Assembly (NCBI GenBank): GCA_001801025.1
Contig: MGWO01000013.1
Coordinates: forward strand, 264,476 to 328,475
Source: Gallionellales bacterium GWA2_54_124
GTDB taxonomy: Bacteria > Pseudomonadota > Gammaproteobacteria > Burkholderiales > Gallionellaceae
Direction: 5' to 3'
DNA: 64,000 bases
A program made the position numbers and the translations under genes. How positions within the stretch are numbered: the stretch's first letter is position 1; every line of letters starts with the position of its first letter. The notes beneath the pieces are model-generated. The model was not told where the DNA came from and searched no databases. It was given only the letters and a program-made list of their open reading frames with translations. Below, piece by piece: positions 52,854 through 62,000 of this stretch.

Positions 52854-53810
52854 TCACTCCTCAATCTCTAGCTCAAACCGGTGTTTTAGCTCTGGAGACA
52901 CCTCATTGGTGAATAGTAAGCCATAGTCTTGTGGCGAACGTAGTTCAATCCGAAGGGCATCAACTCCATGTTGGGCTAAATTCCATGTGGTGTGAGAACC
53001 ATCATTCGGAAAGTTGCAGCTCTGTATATTTTTTTCCGGTTTGAAGTGTCCAATTAACGATTTTTCAAACACGTCAACAATCTCGGAATAGGAAAGCACC
53101 GACAGTGGCTTGCCAAACACATCAGTTGGGTGACCAAGCTTAAACAGCACTGCGTACGCATCACGATTTGTCTTTTTATGCACGAACTCGTTGAGTATTT
53201 TTGCCTCTGTGCTGTGCCCGTTACCAAGGCGGTCTGCGACCTCGCGGGTACCATCTTTACCAATAGCCTTTCCTATATATTCGATCTGGAGGTTGAAAAG
53301 ACCACTATGCAACTGACGAACAGACGATGGTATATAAGGGATGAGATTGTTAGAGAACTTGAACTTTGGTTGTGCTGATGAGAAATGAAATCTAAGCGCA
53401 TCTGGAGCGCCGGGAGAAAACTGTTCTACCGATATGTCGTGAGGGTACATTGTGTGACCGCCAACGAACTCTTGAAGAGGCGCTTTGCATTCGTTGATAT
53501 GGACTATTTCTGTTTCTCCGTTATCTCTAATGACAGAGAGAGCTACGGAAAATAAGCCTTGCGTTTTATCGTAGTAATTGATCGAGTCCTTCACTATCTG
53601 CTTCTTGTACGTTGAAGTAATGAGGTAAAGGTGATAGCCAGCAAAGTCACCGTAAAAGTGGCATAGGTCTCCCAACGAGTCTGGAACCACCTTGTATGCC
53701 CCCTCGCGACGCGGCGCGTCCTTAAGCAATGGAATATGTATCAACGGGATGAGCGTAGCGGGACCAGACTCGAGCTGCAACACCGACAATCGCCTTAGTG
53801 AAAAATTCAT
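52854..53810 (-). CDS. Unrecognised 318-residue protein upstream of the YaaC-like gene
   Basis: No family recognised. The first half is beta-rich (LESGPATLIPLIHIPLL, GDFAGYHLYLITSTYKK). The second half has QIEYIGKAIGKDGTREVADR and LGNGHSTEAKILNEFVHKK, a pattern I have the impression recurs in uncharacterised accessory proteins, then AYAVLFKLGHPTDVFG. It is soluble with no signal peptide. The ribosome site is weak. An AT-rich stretch upstream is the likely promoter. With the YaaC-like gene it forms a two-gene unit of unknown purpose. Confidence 0.65.
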   Translation of the reverse strand: MNFSLRRLSVLQLESGPATLIPLIHIPLLKDAPRREGAYKVVPDSLGDLCHFYGDFAGYHLYLITSTYKKQIVKDSINYYDKTQGLFSVALSVIRDNGETEIVHINECKAPLQEFVGGHTMYPHDISVEQFSPGAPDALRFHFSSAQPKFKFSNNLIPYIPSSVRQLHSGLFNLQIEYIGKAIGKDGTREVADRLGNGHSTEAKILNEFVHKKTNRDAYAVLFKLGHPTDVFGKPLSVLSYSEIVDVFEKSLIGHFKPEKNIQSCNFPNDGSHTTWNLAQHGVDALRIELRSPQDYGLLFTNEVSPELKHRFELEIEE

Positions 53811-54472
53811 CGGAAAGTTAACGGTATGGGATATTGTCCACGCCGCAATGATGTACTAAAAAGCAACTAAATCTTTTAGCTGGACATGTGACTAAATGGT
53901 CTAAAACAAATAAAACTTTATTATTATCAATCATGAACGTAATTTCAGCACACCAATTTTGCAGAAAATGGAAAAGTAAAGCACATTTCTCAAACTAACA
54001 TTATCATGAAAAAAATTTCATTTTTCTTTAACAAATCGTGATGAAAGAAGTGTATGCGGACGACCGCATTGAACTAACCGAATTGTGATCATACAATATT
54101 CTGCGCCGCAAAGCAGTCCCGTCAATTGGTTTGCAGTGTATCAGTTATAGACAGCGCCCTTCGGTCGCAACGGGGGGGGGATAGCATTATGGGTTGTGTA
54201 TTGAGTTGGTATTGGTAGTCATGATTATCGCTAATTGGCTTTTCGCATCCAGTTGTCATGCCAACAGTCTTGCTTTACACGACCCTAAACAGGACGCTCG
54301 TGACCTACAGAAATGGCACACTCCCGAAAATCGCTCGTCATAATTCAATGCCAGAAAGCCGCCATTGATACTCAGTCGTCGATTCTCCTTGATACATTGC
54401 ATGACTGAGCTGGCTGTTACTAAACCCCGTGCACTTTATACAAAATTTCAACAGCTAACCAGTTTGCAGAAA
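53811..54472. other. 662-base intergenic region
   Basis: No open frame of note. 53.85-54.05 kb is AT-rich and probably holds the promoter of the 318-residue gene. There is a small perfect hairpin ATGCGG-ACGA-CCGCAT at 54054-54069 and a run of nine or more G near 54172. From 54.2 to 54.47 kb I see nothing I can name. Confidence 0.5.
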
Positions 54473-55924
54473 CTACGGCCCAGACAGATCCCGCACCTCG
54501 GTTAGCTCATACAGCACGGCAACTGCTTTGGTAATGTCATTTACACGCCATTGTGCCCGGCGTTTATTTTTTGACGGCTCGCCAGGCACAAACTTTGGAG
54601 CAGGATCAAGATAGATTACACCGCTATTGATCGCTTTCAGCAAATGCTCAGCCGAAGTTTCCCTGCACCATATAACTTCAGGCGAAAACATCACCTGATA
54701 CTCAAATCCAGCAGCGACTTCATCCGTGTTCGGATTAACAACTTTCTCGGCCGAAATATAGATAACTTCGTTGTGTTTAACGCCCCAGTTATTCATCAGA
54801 CGTTCAAGACTCCAGCCAGCGGCCACAAAACCGTCATCCGCCTCAAGAACAACCTCTACTGCACCCAGTTTTGCAGTGAGCGGGGTAGTCGGATTATAGG
54901 GGAATGGCTGTTTATCACCCTGCTCATTCCGGATCCAGTCAATGCTTGAATCCTCTAGGGCGGCCGTGTGATATTCGCGAATCCTTAGCGTCAGTCCTGA
55001 TTTGGCACAACGCACCCCAGCCCGGTGAATACCTGTCACTCGCAGAGCGCCGTCCGACTCATAACCATATTTGCGCATGAATCCTTCGAAGCTCTGAGTG
55101 TAAAGTCCAAAGTCAGGCTCAGGAGTAAACAGTGTAGCTTTTACTTGCGTATGGGTTTTCAGCTCAATTCCATAGATATCACCATCCTTACCCGCATTGG
55201 GAATAATTCCAAGCGCATGCTCAAGCGTATAGCCACAAACCTGAGTGCCCGTAAAAGGAAGTGTATTTCCAGAAGTATCCAGACGACAGCCCTTCAGCGG
55301 GCGCGACACAACCCTTGCTAACTGGCCAAACAGTTTCTCCCCGCCCCCCTGATCAATCTGCAATACCTTGCAGACTTTTGATTTTTCAAGGCCAGGCAAT
55401 CCGGCAATTTCTTTAAGAAGACATGCCGGCATATCTAGATACACTAGGCCCAGACAGGCCCCGCCTGGCAGACGTCCAAGCACCAGCAGCCGTTTACTTT
55501 CTGAGTTAGCCTTGGTGTAGGCAACCGAAAGCGATTGCGGCATGGTGTTTTCTACAGAGAGAAAGCCTGAGAGTCTTGCCTCCGGATATTGGGTATAAAC
55601 GATTACCTTAACGTTTTTCGCTTTAACACGCGTTCCGTCGCGCTTTACCCATGCAAACTGATTAAATACCGCCTCTGGGATATTGCTTCCGGGGACTGAG
55701 TGATCTTTGGTCTGGCTGGTACTGCCTCCACGCTCAGCAAGGGAAAGATCAAAGTTGTTATAGAGGGGGCTGAAACTACTGGCAAAGTAAATCTGATTCT
55801 TGTCGTTTGCGTTTTTTGGCAAAACCTTCAGGATCGCCCTGTTGGCGCCCAATGCACGCAATTGCGTCGTAATCTCCGCAAGTGACTCCGCATAATGTTC
55901 AAAATCTGAAGGAGGAAAAAACAC
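54473..55924 (-). CDS. MvaI/BcnI-family restriction endonuclease
   Basis: A 483-residue nuclease. The C-terminal half has the family signature GYTLEHALGIIPN (about 231-243) and DIYGIELKTHTQ (Asp249, Glu254, Lys256), then TLFTPEPDFGLY, as in enzymes cutting CCWGG (MvaI) or CCSGG (BcnI). The N-terminal 220 residues are an extra domain absent from MvaI and BcnI, perhaps for DNA or effector binding. The start is GTG at 55924 with AAGGGTG ahead. The natural partner would be the Dcm-like methylase 6.5 kb away, but MvaI-type cleavage is known to tolerate Dcm methylation, so the exact site or sensitivity must differ if the pair is to be safe. Confidence 0.85.
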   Translation of the reverse strand: MFFPPSDFEHYAESLAEITTQLRALGANRAILKVLPKNANDKNQIYFASSFSPLYNNFDLSLAERGGSTSQTKDHSVPGSNIPEAVFNQFAWVKRDGTRVKAKNVKVIVYTQYPEARLSGFLSVENTMPQSLSVAYTKANSESKRLLVLGRLPGGACLGLVYLDMPACLLKEIAGLPGLEKSKVCKVLQIDQGGGEKLFGQLARVVSRPLKGCRLDTSGNTLPFTGTQVCGYTLEHALGIIPNAGKDGDIYGIELKTHTQVKATLFTPEPDFGLYTQSFEGFMRKYGYESDGALRVTGIHRAGVRCAKSGLTLRIREYHTAALEDSSIDWIRNEQGDKQPFPYNPTTPLTAKLGAVEVVLEADDGFVAAGWSLERLMNNWGVKHNEVIYISAEKVVNPNTDEVAAGFEYQVMFSPEVIWCRETSAEHLLKAINSGVIYLDPAPKFVPGEPSKNKRRAQWRVNDITKAVAVLYELTEVRDLSGP

Positions 55925-56036
55925 GCTTGCTTCACCCTTATTTTGGTCATGTAGAAGCGCAGCCTATCAATCACACACTTAAAACACAAGGCTGACAGTG
56001 AAATAGCCTTAACATCTGCCAGGATTCTGACAAATG

Positions 56037-56094
56037 ACTTGATGTATGCCGCCTTCAGAGCGTTACTGGTGTACCGCCACGGTAGTCGTGACGG
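56037..56094 (+). repeat. 58-base conserved element, copy 2
   Basis: Second copy of the element at 42173-42230, same orientation, with the 32-base identical core at 56049-56080. The outer stem CGTTAC/GTGACG is preserved. The DUF3489 start codon lies 19 bases after it. Confidence 0.8.
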
Positions 56095-56113
56095 GCTAAA
56101 CCAGGAGCATAAA

Positions 56114-56491
56114 ATGAGCACAAAAACCTCCCGCAACACCGAAAAAATCCTACGCAAATCAGCTTCCCCTTCTGACAACAAGGCAATGCCAGTTCTTCCC
56201 ACTCCCACAATCTCATCCGCGAAAAAAGCGACTCCTCCATCCAGAACACCTGCTCCGCTATCCGCTCAATCGGCAACGGTGACAAACAAGCAGACCCAGA
56301 TTATCGCTATGCTCCGTCTGCCTGAGGGCGCAACGCTCACTGACCTGATGGAGGCCACCGGCTGGCAGGCTCACTCGGTACGGGGTGTAATAAGCGGTGC
56401 ACTCCGAAAACGATTGGGACTAACCGTCACATCAGAAAAAACCGAGGATGGTACACGCTGTTACCGGATTGCCACGAGCATGCCAGCATGA
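56114..56491 (+). CDS. DUF3489-domain protein
   Basis: A 125-residue protein. The N-terminal half is a disordered Ser/Pro/Thr/Lys-rich stretch. The C-terminal half is the DUF3489 winged-helix-like domain: KQTQIIAMLRLPEGATLTDL followed by MEATGWQAHSVRGVISGALR and KRLGLTVTSEKTEDG. These proteins accompany DUF2924 and a serine recombinase in many integrative elements and probably bind DNA. I start at 56114 (AGGAG ahead), not at the open frame limit 56039. Its end overlaps the next start as ATGA. Confidence 0.9.
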   Translation: MSTKTSRNTEKILRKSASPSDNKAMPVLPTPTISSAKKATPPSRTPAPLSAQSATVTNKQTQIIAMLRLPEGATLTDLMEATGWQAHSVRGVISGALRKRLGLTVTSEKTEDGTRCYRIATSMPA

Positions 56492-56865
56492 GCATAGAGA
56501 TGACGAAACTGCTAAACATGAACCGGACTGATCTGGCAAAAAAGTGGGCTGAAGTTTTTGGACATCCTGCTCCAAACAAAAGCAGAGAGGATTTGCTGCG
56601 CCAGACCCTGGGGTGGCACCTGCAGGCTTACAATCAAGGAGGGATTTCCCGTGTTGATCAGAAACGCATGCGTGGGGCTGATACAAAGACACTGGCGGCG
56701 GGGTCTCGCCTGATCAGAGTCTGGCAAGGCGAAACCCATCAGGTGATGGTGCTGGACAGCGGTTTTTCCTACGCAGGACGGCACTGGAAAAGTTTAAGCG
56801 CCATCGCACGAACCATTACCGGCACGGCATGGTCTGGCCCTGTGTTCTTCGGAATCAAGAAATGA
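56488..56865 (+). CDS. DUF2924-domain protein
   Basis: A 125-residue protein of DUF2924: MNRTDLAKKWAEVFGHPAP at the start, RMRGADTKTLAAGSRLIRVW and GETHQVMVLDSGFSYAGRHW followed by SLSAIARTITGTAWSGPVFF. It is typically found directly upstream of element recombinases, as here, and may be a recombination directionality or DNA-binding accessory factor; that role is inferred. Both ends overlap neighbours by ATGA, so the three genes are translated together. Confidence 0.92.
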   Translation: MSIEMTKLLNMNRTDLAKKWAEVFGHPAPNKSREDLLRQTLGWHLQAYNQGGISRVDQKRMRGADTKTLAAGSRLIRVWQGETHQVMVLDSGFSYAGRHWKSLSAIARTITGTAWSGPVFFGIKK

Positions 56866-58550
56866 GCACAAACCATCCAAGCCTCAACTGTGCAATTTAT
56901 ACCCGAAAGTCGTCTGATGAAGGGCTCGAGCAAAGCTTTAATTCACTCGATGCCCAGCGGGAAGCATGTGAAGCTTTTGTATTGAGTCAGCGTCAGGAAG
57001 GCTGGCGTGCGCTGGACACACACTATGATGATGGCGGCTACTCCGGTGGAACAATGGAACGCCCCGGCCTTAAGCGCATGCTGGAGGATATTGAGAAAAA
57101 GCGCATCAGGGTGGTAGTCGTCTACAAGGTAGACCGCCTAACACGCTCGCTGGCCGATTTTGCCAAGATCGTCGAACGTTTCGATTCAATGGGTGTTTCC
57201 TTCGTTTCGGTGACACAACAATTTAACACCACATCATCGATGGGCCGGCTCACACTGAATGTCCTCCTCTCCTTTGCACAGTTTGAGCGGGAGGTGACGG
57301 GAGAAAGAATACGCGACAAAATCGCGGCCTCAAAACAGAAGGGCATGTGGATGGGTGGAGTTCCTCCCATTGGCTATCAGGGACATGAGCGCACGCTGGT
57401 AGTCGATGAGTCCGGTGCGAACCTGATCCGGAACATTTTTAACCTCTATCTGACACTGGGATGTGTCCGACAACTGAAGCATGAGCTTGATACGACAGGA
57501 ATTGCCACCCCGCATCGAACCTCCAAGAGCGGACGTCCTCACGGTGGCCAGATTTTTAGCCGGGGACATCTTTATCGGATCCTGTCCAACCCAGTCTATC
57601 TGGGACAGATCAGCCATCGTGAAAAAGTATATCCGGGACAGCATCCGTCCATCATTGACAAGGCACTTTGGGACGCTGTTCAGGCTAAACTTGCTTCGAA
57701 CATGCAGGGATTTAAACAACGTCAGTCAGTGCCTTCAGAAAGTCTGCTGGCGGGACTACTGTTTGATGCTCAGGGACTGCGGCTTATTCCCTCGCACAGC
57801 CAAAAGAAAAGCAGACGTTATCGCTACTACGTTTCAGAATCGCTGATTACCTCCGTCCGCGCCAAAGCAACAGACGGTATCCGGTTGCCGGCGCAGGAAC
57901 TGGAAACGCTTGTCGTTAACTCCCTGCGTGACTGGTTGTTCAATTCAGATGCCGTATTGGATGGTTTAAACCATCCTGATCCCTCAGCCATACAAAGCAT
58001 CCTCGCCCAGGCACAACGTACCGCAGTCACGATGCAAGAGCAAACCGAGGAACGCCACCATGCCGTGCACAGCCTGATCCACAAGGTGATTGTTGATCAG
58101 GAGGCAGTTCGAATCCACATTTACCCGCAAGCACTTCTCAATCGAGGTACACAAAATAAAACCAGCAACGCGCTATCAGTGGAGCTATCGGTTCCCGTTC
58201 AGGTACGCCGCTGTGGTCTGGCGATGCGTCTGATCATCCAAAGTTCCAATCAGCAGCAATGCCAAAATCCCGATACCCGATTGATCCATCTCATTAGCAA
58301 GGCACGTGACTGGCTTGAACGGCTTACATCAGGCAAAGCAAAAAGTGTGATGGAGATAGCTGAGGCTGAGGGGGTTACTAACTCTTACGTCACCCGGGTA
58401 ATCTATCGTGCCTTTCTGGCTCCCAATATTGTTCGGGCAATCTTAGCCGGAACACAACCTCCCAGCCTGACGCTTGATAAGCTTAAACAAAATCTGCCGC
58501 TACCCATAAACTGGGACGAGCAGAAGAAACTTTTTGGTTTTACTGACTGA
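56862..58550 (+). CDS. Large serine recombinase
   Basis: Site-specific integrase of 562 residues. The resolvase domain has the catalytic serine in IYTRKSSDEG (about Ser17), SLDAQREACEAFV, VVVYKVDRLTRSLADF and RLTLNVLLSFAQFEREVTGERI. A recombinase domain follows (PPIGYQGHERTL, LYRILSNPVYLGQI). The C-terminal part has EIAEAEGVTNSYVTRVIYRAFL, an HTH. It lacks an obvious zinc ribbon, as in several element-borne relatives. The start overlaps the DUF2924 stop (ATGA). It is the rightmost gene of the integrated element and is expected to lie near one attachment site. Confidence 0.92.
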   Translation: MSTNHPSLNCAIYTRKSSDEGLEQSFNSLDAQREACEAFVLSQRQEGWRALDTHYDDGGYSGGTMERPGLKRMLEDIEKKRIRVVVVYKVDRLTRSLADFAKIVERFDSMGVSFVSVTQQFNTTSSMGRLTLNVLLSFAQFEREVTGERIRDKIAASKQKGMWMGGVPPIGYQGHERTLVVDESGANLIRNIFNLYLTLGCVRQLKHELDTTGIATPHRTSKSGRPHGGQIFSRGHLYRILSNPVYLGQISHREKVYPGQHPSIIDKALWDAVQAKLASNMQGFKQRQSVPSESLLAGLLFDAQGLRLIPSHSQKKSRRYRYYVSESLITSVRAKATDGIRLPAQELETLVVNSLRDWLFNSDAVLDGLNHPDPSAIQSILAQAQRTAVTMQEQTEERHHAVHSLIHKVIVDQEAVRIHIYPQALLNRGTQNKTSNALSVELSVPVQVRRCGLAMRLIIQSSNQQQCQNPDTRLIHLISKARDWLERLTSGKAKSVMEIAEAEGVTNSYVTRVIYRAFLAPNIVRAILAGTQPPSLTLDKLKQNLPLPINWDEQKKLFGFTD

Positions 58551-59058
58551 CTACTGACCGGCAATCGCCACGAGTTACAACAATAAAAATCTTTTAATCT
58601 TACGCTGCTCTCGCAGCACAATAATAAAATTGGCCACTCATCTGACCACGAACCAGCCACCTGTTTCAACATCAAAGCTGCCACTCATTACGGTGTCGTG
58701 TTGCCACCAAAGCTGATCTCACAGAAGGCCTGCTCTTCGGCCTCGGTCACAGGCTCAGTTTGGTCGAACTTCCTCTCTGGGCCCTAAAGCGGACACAGAC
58801 TATTAGCACTCAGAAGTGCTGACCTGCACGTTGCAACGAGCGCAGAACAGCACCGGATACTCAAATTTGAAATCACAACTCGTTGCGCGACTGAGCGATA
58901 ATACCAACAACAATGCGAGTGACGCGGTCAGAACGGGCATCGGGGATAGCAACGCGCCAGCGAATACTCTAGTGTAATGCCCGAGTACAGGGGCGGCTGT
59001 CGGGGCCCCTTGCTCAAGCTCGATCAGCTCAATACAAGAAGAGAAAGCAGAAGCCAAC
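58551..59058. other. 508-base gap between the recombinase and the STAND gene
   Basis: The right end of the element probably lies here. A GCTGC/GCAGC hairpin is at about 58604-58617. On the minus strand about 24 codons ending at 58688 (DQTEPVTEAEEQAFCEISFG...) look like the tail of a truncated gene. A minus-strand frame at 58803-59060 is discussed under rejected items. The promoter of the STAND gene must also be here. Confidence 0.45.
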
Positions 59059-62000
59059 ATGATTGTAGAGGCCAACTGGGGGAATTTCAGGGCGAAATTC
59101 AACGGACGAGAGCCGCAGGCTTTCGAATGGTTGTGCTCGTTGCTCTTCTACAAAGAGCACGGCCATCCGACCGGCGCTCTGAGGTACTTCAATCAACCAG
59201 GTATCGAAGCGGAGCCCGTAATCGTCGGAGCCGACGTGATCGGATTTCAAGCGAAGTTCATCGATACCGGACTCTCAAGTTATACGGCGAAACTCACCGG
59301 AGCCATAGACACTGCAAAGGCTCAACATCCGAAGCTCACGCAGCTTTATTTTTATGTGAATGTCGACTTCGGAATGAGCAAGAAGCCCGAGGTCAAAGAT
59401 CCGCCGTACAAAACTGAGATCGAAGAGCATGCCAACTCGAAAGGAGTGGCGATTACGTGGAAGACAGCGAGCTTTTTCGAGACGCCATTCGTCTGCGAGA
59501 CGAACGCCAACATCGCGAGCCACTTCTTTACGCTCAGCACTGGTGTCATCGACTTTGTTCAAGAGATTTCGCACCACACAGCGGTAGTCCTCGAGTCCAT
59601 CCGCTCGGCGATTGTAGTCGAAGGGAAGTCCATCAAGATGGATAGACGGGCGCTCGTTGCGCGCCTGAAAGACACACTGTCGAAATCATCGCTGGTGATC
59701 ATCAGCGGGGAAGCAGGCGTCGGAAAAACAGCAGTCATCAAAGACCTCTACGAGGAGGTAAAGGAGAAGACTCCGTTCTTCGTGTTCAAAGCGACAGAGT
59801 TCAACGTCCCGCACGTCAACCAGCTCTTCAAGGGCTACGGTGCGTTCACCTTCTCAGACTTCATTCGTGAACATGGAGAGTTCGCCGAGAAATACGTCGT
59901 CATCGATTCGGCCGAGAAACTAACCGATCTCGTTCAACCGGAAGTGTTTCAAGAGTTCTTATCGATGCTCCTCAGCGGCGGATGGAAGATTCTCTTCACG
60001 ACTCGCTTGAGCTATCTTGACGATCTCAAGTACGCATTTATTGAGCTCTACAACGCCCCGTTCGAACCGCTCAACATCCCGGGGCTAACTCAGGATGAGC
60101 TAGTCGAACTCTCTGTAGAGAACGAATTTTCGTTGCCTGAGAACGAGCGGCTACGTAGGTTCCTCCAGAATCCGTTCTACCTAAACGAATATCTGCGCAT
60201 CGACGCGAAGGGTAACAAAAATACAAGTTACGCGGAATTTCGAGAGTCCATTTGGAACCGTCAGATCGCGCACTCTTCGTACCAGAAAGACAATATTCAC
60301 CGAAAACGTGAAGAATGCTTTCTTGAAATCGCCTGCAAGCGAGCTGCGTCGGGTCACTTCTTTGTAACGGTCGAGGGACAAAGCGAGGCACTTCGACAGC
60401 TTGAAACTGACGAGATCATCAAGTTTGATTCAAGAGCAGGAGGCTACTTCATCACCCATGACATCTATGAGGAGTGGGCGCTTGAGCGGACGATCGAGCG
60501 GTCGTTCCGTGGAATGACGGACTACGGACACTTTTACCAAGAGATCGGCGACGCTTTGGCAATCCGCCGATCATTTCGAGGCTGGCTCTCTGAGAAGCTC
60601 GGTGCCAACGACGGCGATGCAGCGAGACTGATTGAAGCCACGGTAAGTAATGACGCGATATCGGGCCACTGGAGAGACGAGGCCGTCGTTGCCGCCCTGC
60701 TTTCTAACTATTCTGGTACGTTCATCCAGTATTTCGAGAAGAAACTACTGGAACTACCGCCAAGGGTTGTAGAACAAGGTCAGTCCTCCTCCGCCGTCTC
60801 CACCTTTTCGGATCGTTTCGCATACGAAAACAGCCTGCTCCGCCGAATTCTTTTCCTGATCCGCATTGCGTGCAAAGACGTGGACCAAGCGCTATTGAGC
60901 GCATTGGAGAAACTACAAGACGCGCAGATTGGCTTTTCGTCCATCATGACGAAACCCAAGGGCTCCGGCTGGGTCAGCGTTATCGATTTCCTGAATCGCA
61001 ACAAGGCGAAGGTTGCTCTACACTATATGCACGCCATCCTACCTTTGCTCGACGACTGGAATCGTTACTCCAAAAGGGGCGAGACCACGAAGGCTGCGAC
61101 CAAAATCGCGTTGTACTACCTCGACGCTCTCACGAAGGATGAAGAGTTCCCGTATAGCTCGAGGAGCGAGGTGGGAGGACAGCTCATCCGTGTCATTCTT
61201 GCCGGTTCCGGAGAAGTGAAAGAGCAGCTCGGGGAAATATTCAGAGGCGTGATCGCGCGCAAGGAAGTCTCACACCTCAGTCGCTACCACGAACTTGTTA
61301 CGGCTGCACTATCGTCGATCGATAAGTGCGCGATTGTCGCCGAGAGTCTCCCGAAGGAAATTATCGGCCTCGCGAGTGTTACTTGGCCCTATACGCCGCC
61401 AGAGAGAGACGGCTGGGGTTCCGACTACCGGAACGACATCGAGCAATACTTCAATCTACCTCCCGACCACCAAGACTATTACCCCGCAAGCGCCTTTCAA
61501 ACGCCGATACTGCGATTATTACAGGTAGCGCCGAAGGAGACGGTGGACTTCATTGTCGAATTCACCAATAGGTCGATCGAGTATTTTGCGAAGACTGATT
61601 TGGGACAACGCGAAATCGAGGAAGTCTACGTTTACCTGACGCCTTCCGAACGACCACTGAAGCAATACATATCTCATAGACTTTGGATGATGTATCGCGG
61701 CGGGCAGGCGGCACCGACGCTCCTCGAGTCGATCCACATGGCACTTGAAAGGTGGCTCCTTGCAGCTGCCAAGCAGGCGTCAGCGGAAGTAATCGAGAAC
61801 TGGTGCCTGTATCTCATAAAACACTCGCGCTCCGCTTCGATCACGGCGGTCGTTGCGAGTGTCGCGCTCGCTGAGTCCTCAAAACTGTTCAACGTCGCGC
61901 TGGTGCTTTTTCGAACCAAAGATTTCCTTTCCTTTGACCTCGCGCGGATGCAGTTCGACATGACCTCACGGAGCCTATATTCGATCGCTCATGATCCTAC

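Noticed and set aside
38819-58550. A complete prophage
   Set aside because: A terminase and recombinase are present but no portal, capsid, tail or lysis gene could be found.
58803-59102. Minus-strand frame of 99 codons with a hydrophobic stretch
   Set aside because: Its ATGs lie inside or exactly across the start of the STAND gene and there is no ribosome site. A real small membrane protein is not fully excluded but support is too weak.
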